Positions 33,138 through 42,068 are shown, numbered from the stretch's first letter. The stretch is DNA of 64,000 nt from Tranquillimonas rosea (GCF_900111315.1 NZ_FOGU01000007.1:1-64000), one strand, 5' to 3'. Notes: a model not told the origin generated them from the sequence alone. Numbers and translations are program-made.

Positions 33138-34132
33138 GACGCTTCTTCAACAATCCCGACACCTATGTCACCGACATGCTGGACGGGCTGGTCAAGGCCT
33201 ATCCCAAGGCCCTCGCCTTTGGCGACGACCCGCACGCAATCGTCCGCGCCGACGCCCCGGTCGAGGGCAAGGTCGCGCTGGCCACCGGCGGCGGATCGGG
33301 GCACCTTCCGGTGTTCCTGGGCTATGTGGGCGAGGGCATGCTGGACGGCTGCGCCGTGGGCGACGTGTTCAACTCGCCCACCGCCGAGCAAATGCTGGAC
33401 GTGACCCGGCGGATCCATGGCGGCAAGGGCGTACTCTACATCTACGGCAATTACGGCGGCGACGTGATGAACTTCGACATGTCGACCGAGATGGCCGAGA
33501 TGGAGGACATCGAGGTGCGCACGGTGATCGTGGCCGACGACGTCGCCTCGGCCGGCCCGGACGAAGCCGAGCGCCGGCGCGGCGTGGCGGGCATGGTGTT
33601 CGCGTTCAAGACCGCCGGGGCGAAGGCCGCGGCGGGCGCCAGCCTCGACGAGGTCGAGGAGATCGCGAAGCGCACCCTCGCCGGCACGCGGTCCATGGGC
33701 GTCGCGCTGTCGCCCTGCATCATCCCCTCGGTCGGCAAGCCGGGCTTCGACCTGGCCGAGGGCGAGATGGAGATCGGCATGGGCATCCACGGCGAACCCG
33801 GCGCCAAGCGCGAGACACTGCAGAGTGCGGACGAGGTCGCCGAACGGCTGGCCACGGCGGTGCTCGACGACCTGGCGCCGGCCTCGGGCGACCGGGTGGC
33901 GGTGATGATGAACGGGCTCGGGGCGACGCCGCCGGAGGACCTGTTCATCCTCTACCGCAAGGTCCACGAGATCGTGGAGGGGCGGGGCCTGAGCGTGCAC
34001 AAGGCGTATGTCGGCGAATACGCCACCTCGATGGAGATGGCCGGCGCCTCGCTGACGATCTGCCGGCTGGACGACGAACTGGCCGGGCTGCTCGACGCGC
34101 CCGCCCGGACCCCGTTCTTCCAGGAGGGTTGA
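33134..34132 (+). CDS. dhaK: Dihydroxyacetone-kinase-like subunit DhaK
   Basis: The 332-residue protein aligns with the DhaK fold. It has TGGGSGHLPVFLGYVGEGMLDGCAVGDVFNSPTAEQML (substrate loop with H57), YGNYGGDVMNFDMSTEMAE (aspartate 110) and MGIHGEPG (H219, the histidine that forms a hemiaminal with the ketone in known enzymes). DhaK binds the ketose while DhaL carries the nucleotide. No phosphotransferase DhaM gene is nearby, so this is probably the ATP-using form. DhaK/DhaL homologues are known to act on other short ketoses such as L-erythrulose and apulose. The ABC importer and pentulokinase make such a substrate likelier than dihydroxyacetone itself. Confidence 0.9.
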   Translation: MRRFFNNPDTYVTDMLDGLVKAYPKALAFGDDPHAIVRADAPVEGKVALATGGGSGHLPVFLGYVGEGMLDGCAVGDVFNSPTAEQMLDVTRRIHGGKGVLYIYGNYGGDVMNFDMSTEMAEMEDIEVRTVIVADDVASAGPDEAERRRGVAGMVFAFKTAGAKAAAGASLDEVEEIAKRTLAGTRSMGVALSPCIIPSVGKPGFDLAEGEMEIGMGIHGEPGAKRETLQSADEVAERLATAVLDDLAPASGDRVAVMMNGLGATPPEDLFILYRKVHEIVEGRGLSVHKAYVGEYATSMEMAGASLTICRLDDELAGLLDAPARTPFFQEG

Positions 34133-34135
34133 GCC

Positions 34136-34774
34136 GTGACCGAAAGTTACGACATCGGCGCCGTCCAGGACGCGCTGAGGCGACTGGCCGCCGCCCTGCG
34201 GGGCGAGGCCGACCGGCTGACCGAGCTTGACCAGAAGGTCGGCGACGGCGACCTGGGGATCACTGCCAAGAAGGTCGCCGACGCGCTCGACGCCCATGCC
34301 GCAGAGGGGGGCGACGACCTGGGCCAGTACATCGCCGCCGCGGGCATGGCTGCCAACCGCGTCGCCTCGTCCACCATGGGCACGCTGCTCGCCACGGCCG
34401 CGATGCGTGCCGGCAAGGTGGTCAAGGGCGCCTCTGCGCTGGAGCCGGCGCAGCTCGCCGAGATGCTGCAGGCGGCAGCACAGGGGATGGCTGAACGAGG
34501 CAAGGCGAACCGCGGCGACAAGACGATCCTCGACGCGATCTTCCCGGCCGCCGAAGCGCTGCGGGACGCGGTCGATGCGGGCCGGCCGCTGGCGCAGGCG
34601 GGGCAGGAGATGGTCGACGCCGCCGCAAAGGGCCGCGACGAGGTCACACCGCTGCGCAGCCGGATCGGACGCGCCGGCTGGGTGGGCGAACGCACCGAGG
34701 GGCTGGTCGATCCGGGCTGCGCGCTCTGCGTGGTCGCATTGGCGTCTCTCGCGGGACTGGAGGAATACCGATGA
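34136..34774 (+). CDS. dhaL: Dihydroxyacetone-kinase-like subunit DhaL
   Basis: A GTG start four bases after the dhaK stop, with GGAGGG upstream, gives a 212-residue all-helical protein. The nucleotide/magnesium motif LDQKVGDGDLGITAKK has aspartates at 32, 37 and 39, the same spacing as the three metal-binding aspartates of E. coli DhaL. AASTMGTLLATAAMRAG and GDKTILDAIFPAAEALRDAV follow, with the conserved DR(A)GRA-like SRIGRAGWVGERTEGLVDPG at the end. It supplies ATP (or ADP in a PTS system) to the DhaK partner. The stop overlaps the aldo/keto reductase start. Confidence 0.9.
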   Translation: MTESYDIGAVQDALRRLAAALRGEADRLTELDQKVGDGDLGITAKKVADALDAHAAEGGDDLGQYIAAAGMAANRVASSTMGTLLATAAMRAGKVVKGASALEPAQLAEMLQAAAQGMAERGKANRGDKTILDAIFPAAEALRDAVDAGRPLAQAGQEMVDAAAKGRDEVTPLRSRIGRAGWVGERTEGLVDPGCALCVVALASLAGLEEYR

Positions 34775-35823
34775 AATACAGAACGCTGGGAGACGCGGGG
34801 CTGCGCGTCTCGGAAATCTCGATGGGCACGTTCACCTTCGGGGGGCGCGGCGATTTCGCCATGGTCGGAGAGCAGGGCGTGCCCGAGGCGCGGCGCCTGG
34901 TGGATTGCTGCCTGGACCATGGCGTGAACCTGTTCGACTGCGCCAACATGTATTCCACGGGCCTTGCCGAAGAGATCCTCGGAGAGGTCCTGGACGGTCG
35001 GCCCGAGCCGCTCGTCACGTCGAAGGTGCGGATGCCGATCGGCGACGGACCGAACGACGCTGGCGCCTCGCGCTATCATATCCTCAGGGAATGCGAGCGC
35101 AGCCTCAAGAAGCTGCGGCGCGACCGGATCGACATCTACTATCTGCACGAATGGGATGGCTCGGTTCCGCTGGAAGAGACGTTGTCCGCGCTCGAGACGC
35201 TGATCCGCGACGGCAAGGTGCGGCATGTTGGCTGCTCGAACTACTCGGGCTGGCACATGATGAAGGCGCTCGGGATCGCGGATCGGACGGGCCTGCCGCG
35301 CTTTGCCACCCAGCAGATCCACTACACGCTCGAAGCGCGGGAGGTCGAGTACGAGTTGCTGCCCGCCGCCGTCGACCAGGGGCTCGGGACGCTGGTATGG
35401 AGCCCGCTGGCCGCAGGCCTTCTGTCCGGCAAGCATCGTCGGGGACAGTATCCGGCGGATGGCAGCCGCCAATCGCGCGGCTGGAGCGAGCCGCCGATCC
35501 GCGACTGGGAGCGGCTGTGGAATATCGTCGACGTGCTGGTTGACCTGGCGGAGGCGCGCGGCGCGACCCCCGCGCAGATGGCGCTGGCCTGGCTGTTGGA
35601 CCGGCCGAGCGTCGCGTCCCTCGTCGTGGGCGGCAGCGATACCGCGCAGTTCGAAGAGAATATCGCGTCGGCCGACATCTCGCTGACCGATGCCGAGCGC
35701 GCGCGGCTCGACGAGGTCAGCACGATCCCACTGCTCTATCCCTACTGGCACCAGGACCAGTTCGCCCGCGACACGTTCACGTCGGCCGACCGCGCGTTGC
35801 TGCCCGAGCGGTTCCGGGGCTAG
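34771..35823 (+). CDS. Aldo/keto reductase
   Basis: The 350-residue protein is a (beta/alpha)8 aldo/keto reductase. It has the catalytic tetrad aspartate and tyrosine in NLFDCANMYSTG, lysine in VTSKVRM and histidine in YYLHEWDGS, plus the NADP-binding VGGSDTAQFEENI near the C-terminus. It most resembles YajO/YghZ-type (AKR12/14-like) members. In this operon it would interconvert a sugar and its alcohol or dehydrogenate an aldose before phosphorylation. Start and stop positions (ATGA overlap with dhaL) show translational coupling. Confidence 0.9.
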   Translation: MKYRTLGDAGLRVSEISMGTFTFGGRGDFAMVGEQGVPEARRLVDCCLDHGVNLFDCANMYSTGLAEEILGEVLDGRPEPLVTSKVRMPIGDGPNDAGASRYHILRECERSLKKLRRDRIDIYYLHEWDGSVPLEETLSALETLIRDGKVRHVGCSNYSGWHMMKALGIADRTGLPRFATQQIHYTLEAREVEYELLPAAVDQGLGTLVWSPLAAGLLSGKHRRGQYPADGSRQSRGWSEPPIRDWERLWNIVDVLVDLAEARGATPAQMALAWLLDRPSVASLVVGGSDTAQFEENIASADISLTDAERARLDEVSTIPLLYPYWHQDQFARDTFTSADRALLPERFRG

Positions 35824-35851
35824 GGTCGGCCGCGGCGAAGGAGGGCAGGCG

Positions 35852-37459
35852 ATGCCGGGCTGTTACATGGGGATCGACGTCGGCACCGGCAGCGCGCGGG
35901 CCGGCGTGTTCGACGCGGGCGGCGCCCTTTTGGGCGTCGCAAAGGCGGACATCGCGGTGCATCGCGGGCCCGACGTCCGGGTCGAGCAATCGTCGGCGGA
36001 GATCTGGGGCGCGGTCTGCCGGGCAAGCCGCCAGGCCGTCGCGGCGGCCGGCATCGAGGCCGCCGCGGTGCGCGGTATCGGCTTTGACGCGACCTGTTCG
36101 CTCGTGGTCCTGGATGGCGGTGGTCGGTCTCTGCCCGTGGGCTCCAGCGGCGATCCCGACCGCGACGTCATCGTCTGGTTGGATCACCGGGCGCTCGACC
36201 AGGCGCGGCGGATCAACGAGACCGGCCACGACGTGCTGCGCTATGTCGGCGGCTCGATCTCGCCCGAGATGCAGACGCCCAAGCTGCTCTGGCTGAAAGA
36301 GAACATGCCCGACACGTTCCGCGAGGCCGGGCATTTCCTCGACCTGACCGATTTCCTGACATGGCGCGCCACCGGCAGCATGGCGCGCTCCCTCTGCACG
36401 GTGACGTGCAAATGGACCTATCTCGCCCACGAGAAGCGCTGGGACGACAGCTATTTCGATGCGGTTGGCTTGTCAGAGCTGGCGGAGGACGGCCATGCGA
36501 GGATCGGCACCGAGATCGTCGAGCCGGGGACGGCGCTCGGCGCCGGGCTGATCGAGGACAGCGCGCGCGAACTGGGGCTGACACCGGGTTGCGCGGTGGC
36601 GGCGGGCCTGATCGACGCGCATGCCGGTGGCGTCGGCACCGTCGGCGCCGATGGCGGCGGCGGGGTGGCCGGCAACATGGGTTACGTGTTCGGCACGTCC
36701 TCGTGCACGATGACAAGCACGGCCGATCCGGTCTTCGTGCCGGGGGTCTGGGGGCCGTACTATTCGGTCATGGTGCCCGGGACCTGGCTGAACGAGGGCG
36801 GGCAATCGGCCGCCGGAGCCGCGATCGACCAGCTCGTCTCGTATCACCCCGCCGCCGCCGAGGCGCGCGCGATGGCCGAGGAGGCGGAGTTATCCGTGGT
36901 CGACTGGCTGACGCGCGAGGCCGAGCGGCGGGCCAACTCGCCCGCCGAGGCCGCGCGGCTGGCCTGGGCGCTGCTGGTGGTGCCCGAGTTCCTCGGCAAC
37001 CGCTCGCCCTTCGCCCGCCCCGAGGCCCGCGCAGTGATCTCCGGCCTCGGGATGGAGCGTGACCTCGACAGCCTGGTCGCGCTCTATGTCGCCGGGCTCT
37101 GTGGTCTGGGCTACGGTTTGCGCCAGATACTGAGCGCCCAGGCCGAGCGCGGCGCAGCGGTGGACCGCATTGTCATTAGCGGTGGCGCCGGCCGTGCGCC
37201 CCTGATCCGCCAGATCCTCGCGGACGCCACCGGAACCCCGGTCGCCGCGACCGCCAGCGATGAGCCGGTCCTGCTGGGATCGGCCATCCTCGGCGCCGTG
37301 GCGACAGGCGCGCATGCCTCCGTCGCCGACGCGATGCCGGCCATGTCGCGGCTGTCCGAGACATATGCACCGACCGGCGGGGCGGTGGCGGAGTGGCACG
37401 CGGCCAAGTTCGACCTCTTCGAGCGCTTCCAGGCGCTCTCATGGGACGCGGTGCAGTAA
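35852..37459 (+). CDS. FGGY-family pentulose kinase (D-ribulokinase-like)
   Basis: The ATG at 35852 has GGAGGG upstream and gives 535 residues in two actin-like domains. YMGIDVGTGSARAGVFDAGG is the first phosphate-binding loop. VIVWLDHRALDQARRINETGHDVLRYVGGSISPEMQTPKLLWLKENMP is typical of the pentulose-kinase subgroup, as is GTSSCTMTSTADPVFVPGVWGPYYSVMVPGTWLNEGGQSAAGAAI. ISGGAGRAPLIRQILAD is the second nucleotide signature. Members of that subgroup phosphorylate D-ribulose and similar pentuloses. It ends the operon that begins at 28519. Confidence 0.9.
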   Translation: MPGCYMGIDVGTGSARAGVFDAGGALLGVAKADIAVHRGPDVRVEQSSAEIWGAVCRASRQAVAAAGIEAAAVRGIGFDATCSLVVLDGGGRSLPVGSSGDPDRDVIVWLDHRALDQARRINETGHDVLRYVGGSISPEMQTPKLLWLKENMPDTFREAGHFLDLTDFLTWRATGSMARSLCTVTCKWTYLAHEKRWDDSYFDAVGLSELAEDGHARIGTEIVEPGTALGAGLIEDSARELGLTPGCAVAAGLIDAHAGGVGTVGADGGGGVAGNMGYVFGTSSCTMTSTADPVFVPGVWGPYYSVMVPGTWLNEGGQSAAGAAIDQLVSYHPAAAEARAMAEEAELSVVDWLTREAERRANSPAEAARLAWALLVVPEFLGNRSPFARPEARAVISGLGMERDLDSLVALYVAGLCGLGYGLRQILSAQAERGAAVDRIVISGGAGRAPLIRQILADATGTPVAATASDEPVLLGSAILGAVATGAHASVADAMPAMSRLSETYAPTGGAVAEWHAAKFDLFERFQALSWDAVQ

Positions 37460-37467
37460 CAGATCGC

Positions 37468-37487
37468 GCCCCGTCCGACGCCGGGGC
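37468..37487. terminator. Possible terminator between the pentulokinase and chorismate mutase genes
   Basis: GCCCCG (37468-37473) and CGGGGC (37482-37487) form a 6-bp stem in the 29-base gap between two convergent genes. No T-run follows on either strand, so only position supports it. Confidence 0.35.
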
Positions 37488-37488
37488 C

Positions 37489-37782
37489 TCATTCGCCCAG
37501 CACACGCTCCTCGCGGGCGATGCTCCACTCGACAAGGTGGGTCCAGAGCGTCTCGGCAAGGGCCGGGTCCAGGTCGGCCTCGGCGGCGCGGGCCTTCACG
37601 CGTTCGAGGACCTGGGTCACCCGGTCTTCCAGCCGTGCAGGAAGGTCCTCCCGGCGTTTGAGAGCCACGGCGCGGTCGATATAGTCGCGGCGTTGGGCGA
37701 GCAGGCGGACGAGTTCGTCATCGAGGGTATCTATGGCCTCCCTCAGTTCCGCCATGGACGCACATTCGTTGGCTGGTTTCAT
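37489..37782 (-). CDS. Monofunctional chorismate mutase (AroQ class)
   Basis: I start at the ATG at 37782 (97 residues, MKPANECASMAELREAID), which matches usual lengths; a GTG at 37806 would add eight residues. The protein is the all-helical AroQ fold. ELREAIDTLDDELVRLLAQRRDYIDRAVALKRRE has the arginines and lysine that bind chorismate's carboxylates, and the end reads LWTHLVEWSIAREERVLGE. It converts chorismate to prephenate on the way to phenylalanine and tyrosine. It is convergent with the sugar operon and not functionally related to it. Confidence 0.88.
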   Translation of the reverse strand: MKPANECASMAELREAIDTLDDELVRLLAQRRDYIDRAVALKRREDLPARLEDRVTQVLERVKARAAEADLDPALAETLWTHLVEWSIAREERVLGE

Positions 37783-37924
37783 ATCCACCACTCTCGGCTC
37801 CCGCACTTTGTTCCGAAGTCCGCACGATGCCCGCCCTGTTACACCGGAGTGGATCGGATCGCACCCGCGAAGCCATGCTCCGTGAAAACGGCCGCCTTCC
37901 GAACAGTGGCCGTCGCGCTGACCC

Positions 37925-39424
37925 TTAACCCGCGGCCTGTCGGGACGGCCGGATCCGCAGGAACCAGACGAAGACCAGCATCAGCACAAGGAAGGCGAGG
38001 CTGGCCGGGCGGGTGACGAAGACGAAGGGGTCGCCCTGAGACACGATCAGCGAGCGGCGCAGGAATTCCTCGAGATAGGGGCCGAGGATGACGCCCATGA
38101 GCATCGGAACGATGGGATAGCCGAAGCGGCGCAGTCCGAAGGCGAAGACGCCGATGGCCAGCGCCATCCACATCTGCGTCGACGAGTAGGACGAGGCATA
38201 GACGCCGACCATCGAGATCATAGCGATGAAGGCGTAGAGCAGGCCGCGGTTGATGCGGGCGAGCCGCAGGTAGACGGGACCGAAGATCAACACCGAGATC
38301 ATCACGAGGAACGAGGCGACGAAGAGCGCCGCGAACATCGGTGCCACCACGTCGCCGCTGTCGGCCAGCAGGCCGGGGCCCGGAACGAGCCCGTGCAAAA
38401 GGAGCACGCCGAAGATGATCGCCGTCACCGCGTCGCCGGGGATGCCCAGCGTCAGCAGCGGAATGATCGCGCCGCCGCACATCGCGTTGTTCGCGGATTC
38501 GGACGCGGCGAGGCCTTCGTGCGAGCCCTCTCCGAATTCCTCCGGCCGCCGGGCGGTCCGCTTGGCCTCGGCATAGGCGATGAATGACGCCATCGAGGCG
38601 CCGCCGCCGGGAAGCATTCCGATCAGCACGCCGATGATCGAGCTCTTGATATAGGTCAGCGGGCCGATCTCTCGGATCGTCTTGAGGCTGGGGATGAAGT
38701 CGCGGTGCCGCAGGCGCGGCATCTTGGCGACGGATTCGCCCTGGGCGAGCCGCGACGGCAGGCCGGCCTGCACCAGAAGCTCGCACACCGCGAACAGGCC
38801 GATGACTGCCGGCAGCAGGCCGATGCCCTGGACCAGGTGCGGGCTGCCGAAATCGAACCGTCCCACCGGCACCATCGGGTCGATCCCTATGGTCGAGATC
38901 ATCAGCCCAAGCGAGGTCGCGATCATCGCCTTCCAGATCGAGCCTCGGGCAACCACCGTCACGGTCACCAGCGCGAGCAGCACGAGCGAGAACTTGTCGG
39001 GGGTGCGGAACAGCAGTGCAAGCTCGCTGATGGGCTCGGCAAGCAGCATGAGGACGAGGGCGCCGATGACGCCGCCTATCGACGAGGCGAACGCGTCCAG
39101 CCCCAGCGCTTGTGCACCGTGCCCCTTCTTCATCAGTGCGTGGCCGTCGATGCTGGTGATCGCGCCCGATGGTGCGCCGGGGATGTTTACCGTGATCCCC
39201 GTCACCGAGCCCGCATAGATGCCGGCCATGTAGATGCCCATCACCATGACCAGGGCGTTCACGACCTCCATCCCGAAGGTGAAGGGCAGCAACAGCGCGA
39301 TGGCGAGGGTGGCCGTCAGACCGGGGATCGCTCCGAAGAGCAGCCCCATCAGGAAGCCACCGATCAGGTAGAGGAAGGGTCCGGGCGTGAAGAGCGTGGC
39401 GAACCCCGCGGCGAGATCGAGCAT
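37925..39424 (-). CDS. tctA: Tripartite tricarboxylate transporter, large membrane subunit TctA (copy 2)
   Basis: The start at 39424 gives 499 residues with about 12 membrane segments. FLMGLLFGAIPGLTATLAIALLLPFTFGM and IGMLPGGGASMASFIAYAEAKRTAR are the paired TctA repeats, followed by IIPLLTLGIPGDAVTAIIFGVLLLHGLVPGPGLL. It follows tctB by four bases. Sequence similarity to copy 1 at 23278-24798 is limited to family motifs, so this is a separate transporter with its own ligand, not a recent duplication. Confidence 0.92.
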   Translation of the reverse strand: MLDLAAGFATLFTPGPFLYLIGGFLMGLLFGAIPGLTATLAIALLLPFTFGMEVVNALVMVMGIYMAGIYAGSVTGITVNIPGAPSGAITSIDGHALMKKGHGAQALGLDAFASSIGGVIGALVLMLLAEPISELALLFRTPDKFSLVLLALVTVTVVARGSIWKAMIATSLGLMISTIGIDPMVPVGRFDFGSPHLVQGIGLLPAVIGLFAVCELLVQAGLPSRLAQGESVAKMPRLRHRDFIPSLKTIREIGPLTYIKSSIIGVLIGMLPGGGASMASFIAYAEAKRTARRPEEFGEGSHEGLAASESANNAMCGGAIIPLLTLGIPGDAVTAIIFGVLLLHGLVPGPGLLADSGDVVAPMFAALFVASFLVMISVLIFGPVYLRLARINRGLLYAFIAMISMVGVYASSYSSTQMWMALAIGVFAFGLRRFGYPIVPMLMGVILGPYLEEFLRRSLIVSQGDPFVFVTRPASLAFLVLMLVFVWFLRIRPSRQAAG

Positions 39425-39428
39425 GGGG

Positions 39429-39929
39429 TCAGAAAATCCAGGTGGGAAGGGAAAGGCCGAAGATCCGGACGAAGAACAGCCAGCCGAAGACGGTGATCGC
39501 GATCGCGGTTGCCGCGGCAAGGCCGAGCGCACGGAGTGGCCGGCCGGTCTGTTCGTAGTTGAACCACGCCGAGACCAGGAAGGTATAGAGGCCCGCGGCG
39601 GCAAAGTAGCCGACGACCCGCAGCCCGGCCGCGAACAGCATGGTCGCGACGATCAACACGACCGGCCCGACGATTCCGACCCAGCCGACGTCCTGGAAGC
39701 CGGACGCCTCGTCGCGCGGCGTCTTGCCGGTCAGCTCGCCGATCAGGATCCGTAGAAGCGCGACATACATGATCACGCTCAGGATGATGGGCAGGAACGA
39801 GGCGCCGGGTTCGCGCCCGTCCGAGAACGGCAAGCCGAGTTCCGGCAACTGGCTGGCATAGACCGTGGTGAGGACGAGAAGGACCAGTGCGAAGATCGCC
39901 TGGCCCCCCAGCCCGAAGAGCTTGGACAT
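39429..39929 (-). CDS. tctB: Tripartite tricarboxylate transporter, small membrane subunit TctB (copy 2)
   Basis: The 166-residue protein has four hydrophobic segments and a family-like SFLPIILSVIMYVALLRILIGEL around helix 2, with a TctB-typical loop SDGREPGASFLP before it. It starts 64 bases after tctC, separated from it by a strong hairpin, and is followed closely by tctA. Confidence 0.85.
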   Translation of the reverse strand: MSKLFGLGGQAIFALVLLVLTTVYASQLPELGLPFSDGREPGASFLPIILSVIMYVALLRILIGELTGKTPRDEASGFQDVGWVGIVGPVVLIVATMLFAAGLRVVGYFAAAGLYTFLVSAWFNYEQTGRPLRALGLAAATAIAITVFGWLFFVRIFGLSLPTWIF

Positions 39930-39954
39930 ACTGGCCCCGTGGGTGTGATGTCGA

Positions 39955-39978
39955 CCCGCCCGGTAAGGGCCGGGCGGG
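39955..39978 (-). terminator. Intercistronic stem-loop between tctC and tctB (copy 2)
   Basis: CCCGCCCGG and CCGGGCGGG form a perfect 9-bp GC stem around a 6-base loop, just after the tctC stop. There is no T-run. As with the hairpin at 29514-29540 it sits right behind the gene of the periplasmic binding protein, suggesting a role in raising the binding-protein to membrane-protein ratio. Confidence 0.65.
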
Positions 39979-39993
39979 CCGTGTCGATGACGC

Positions 39994-40980
39994 TTACTTG
40001 TCGAGGATGCCTTGCTCGACCAGCTGGTCGATCAGGGCGAAGGCGCTTTCCTGCTGGGATTCGACGTACTCGGTCGTGTCCTCGCCGTTCATCCAGACGG
40101 CGCCCATCGCGGTCTCTTCGGCGCGCTCCTGGAATTCGGGCATCTCGAAGACCGCGGCGAAGGCGTCGGTCAGGGTCTGGCGCTGCTCGTCGCTGATGCC
40201 CGAGGGCGCGGCGATCAGGCGGAAGCTGCCCCATGTGACGTCATAGCCCAGCTCGGCAAAGGTCGGCGTTTCGGGGAAGAAATCGCTGCGCTCGTCGGAC
40301 ATGACGGCCAGCACGCGCGCCTGATCCTCCTGCACGGCATTGTAGATCGCCGAGGCGCTGAGCGAAGCGGCGTCGGTCTCGCCCGTCAGCAGGCCTTCGC
40401 GCTGCGAGCCCGAACCGTCGGGGTAGGGGACGTGGTTGACCTCGATCCCCGTCGCCTCGGCCATGTCGAGCGCGGGAAGGTGCCAGACCCCACCGCTGCC
40501 GACATTCGAGATCGACAGCTCGCCGGGGTTTTCCTCGGCTGCGGCGATGAAGTCCTCCAGCGTCTCGTAGGGCGAATCCGCGGCCACGGCCAGAACGGTG
40601 GGATGCACCGTGACCGAGCCGAGATAGGTCAGCTGGTCGGTGTCGTAGCCGGGAACAAGCTCGTAATAGGGAACGGTGATGACGCTGTCCCAGGTGAGCG
40701 AGCCGATGGTATAGCCGTCGGGGCGCGCATTCATCAGCTGAAGGGTACCGATCCCGCTCTGGGCGCCGCTGACGTTCTGGGTGTTGATGCCCACGCCGAG
40801 CTGTTCTTCGGCAAAGTTCATGAAGGTGCGCATCACGGTGTCGGTGCCGCCGCCGGCGCCCCACGGCATGATATGGGTGATGTCGCGCTCGGGATACGCG
40901 TCCTGCGCGGCGGCGGGCGCGGCGAGCGGAAGTGCCAGCATCAGAGCGGCGATGGCGGTCTTGGTCGTGCGGGTGTCCAT
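39994..40980 (-). CDS. tctC: Tripartite tricarboxylate transporter substrate-binding protein TctC (copy 2)
   Basis: The start at 40980 gives a signal peptide (MDTRTTKTAIAALMLALPLAAPAAAQ) and a mature Bug/TctC protein. It contains RDITHIMPWGAGGGTDTVMRTFMNFAEEQLGVGINTQNVSGAQSGIGTLQLMNARPDGYT and SISNVGSGGVWHLPALDMAEATGIEVNHVPYPDGSGSQREGLLTGE. The ligand of the family is usually a small carboxylate. It heads the tctC-tctB-tctA operon, divergent from the GntR/FCD gene at 41385 which likely controls it. The VOC and TPP-enzyme genes beyond that regulator may process the same compound. Confidence 0.92.
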   Translation of the reverse strand: MDTRTTKTAIAALMLALPLAAPAAAQDAYPERDITHIMPWGAGGGTDTVMRTFMNFAEEQLGVGINTQNVSGAQSGIGTLQLMNARPDGYTIGSLTWDSVITVPYYELVPGYDTDQLTYLGSVTVHPTVLAVAADSPYETLEDFIAAAEENPGELSISNVGSGGVWHLPALDMAEATGIEVNHVPYPDGSGSQREGLLTGETDAASLSASAIYNAVQEDQARVLAVMSDERSDFFPETPTFAELGYDVTWGSFRLIAAPSGISDEQRQTLTDAFAAVFEMPEFQERAEETAMGAVWMNGEDTTEYVESQQESAFALIDQLVEQGILDK

Positions 40981-41384
40981 CCGGAGTCCTTTCCCTGTTA
41001 GGTTCGGTGCGCCAGTGCAGGCGGTTGTACGGCCCGATGTATAGCAGACGGGCGGTGCGCCTTCTTCGTGATGCTGGCGGGTGGGGTCGATCGAGTGGGG
41101 CGCATCACGACACTCTCCGTCGTTGTCTCGGACTATGCCCGAAGTCCGGTCGCCCGTCTCGGGGCAGGGCGCGGCGCTGTCGCCTGATCGGCCCGGCCGC
41201 CTTGGGAGCGTCATGCACCCTCGCTCGCATCAATGGCTCAAGCTGTATTCAGCATTGTAGTCAAAGTCAATATACAAGCCATCCTACAGCCTTGAACACA
41301 TCCCGATTGCGTTTTTGCAACCTTTGGGTATTTTTGGGCGGCCCCGTACCGGACGGGTCGATCGGGCAAGGTGACTGGTAGTTC
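40981..41384. promoter_or_regulatory. 404-bp divergent promoter region between tctC and the GntR/FCD gene
   Basis: No gene is supported here. Two inverted repeats stand out: GCTG-TATT-CAGC at 41242-41253, and TTGTA (41255-41259) paired with TACAA (41273-41277). A possible promoter toward the regulator is TTGCGT (41307-41312) with TATTTT (41329-41334), 16 bases apart. The GCTGTAT-CAG core is also found upstream of the TPP-enzyme gene at 44710-44720. Confidence 0.4.
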
Positions 41385-42068
41385 ATGGAAGCCAATGACG
41401 GTGCCGTCGAGCGCACTTACAGAGCGCTCAAGGAGATGGCCGGCACGTTCGTGTTCAAGCCGAACGAACGCCTCAACGAAAGCGCGCTTTCGGTCAGCCT
41501 CGAAGTTAGCCGAACGCCATTGCGTGAGGCGCTCAATCGCCTTTCGGCCGAAGGCTTCCTGACCTTTCGGCGCGGGCAGGGCTTCTTCTGCCGCTCGCTC
41601 AACCCGACCGAGATCATGTCGCTCTACGAGGCGCGCGTGGGGATCGAGAGCGAGGCGGTGCGGCTTGCCGCGCGCCGGGCCGAGCCGGAAGAGCTGGCCG
41701 AGCTCGAACGCTTCCTGCACGAGTCCGACACCGCGTACAGCCCCGGCGCCGCGCCGGGCGAACTGGTGCGGCTGGACGAGGAGTTCCACTTTCGCCTGGC
41801 CCGGCTGTCGCGCAATGCCGAACTGGTCCGGATGCTCGAGAATGTCGCCGGCCGGATCCGGTATATCCGGCTGATCGACCTTCAAGCATTGAGCGAACGC
41901 GACGGGCCGCAGGCGATCACGATCACGCCGCACAGCCGTATCCTCGCCGCGGTGAAGGCCGGCGACGAGGAAGAGGCGGCGCGCGAGATGCGCGAGCACA
42001 TCACCCGCCGGCTCGAAGAGGTCACGTCGCATGTGCGCGAGGCGTTCTCGCGGATCTACGCGCCCTGA
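41385..42068 (+). CDS. GntR-family regulator with FCD domain
   Basis: This 227-residue protein has an N-terminal winged helix (FKPNERLNESALSVSLEVSRTPLREALNRLSAEGFLTFRRGQGFFCRSL) and a helical FCD ligand-binding domain (LYEARVGIESEAVRLAARRAEPEELAELERFLHESD, LDEEFHFRLARLSRNAELVRMLENVAGRIRYIR, HSRILAAVKAGDEEEAAREMREHITRR). The D-x-x-F-H and later histidines are the usual metal/effector ligands. It is divergent from tctC (copy 2) and convergent with the VOC gene, so it is the likely switch for one or both flanking operons. Confidence 0.9.
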   Translation: MEANDGAVERTYRALKEMAGTFVFKPNERLNESALSVSLEVSRTPLREALNRLSAEGFLTFRRGQGFFCRSLNPTEIMSLYEARVGIESEAVRLAARRAEPEELAELERFLHESDTAYSPGAAPGELVRLDEEFHFRLARLSRNAELVRMLENVAGRIRYIRLIDLQALSERDGPQAITITPHSRILAAVKAGDEEEAAREMREHITRRLEEVTSHVREAFSRIYAP

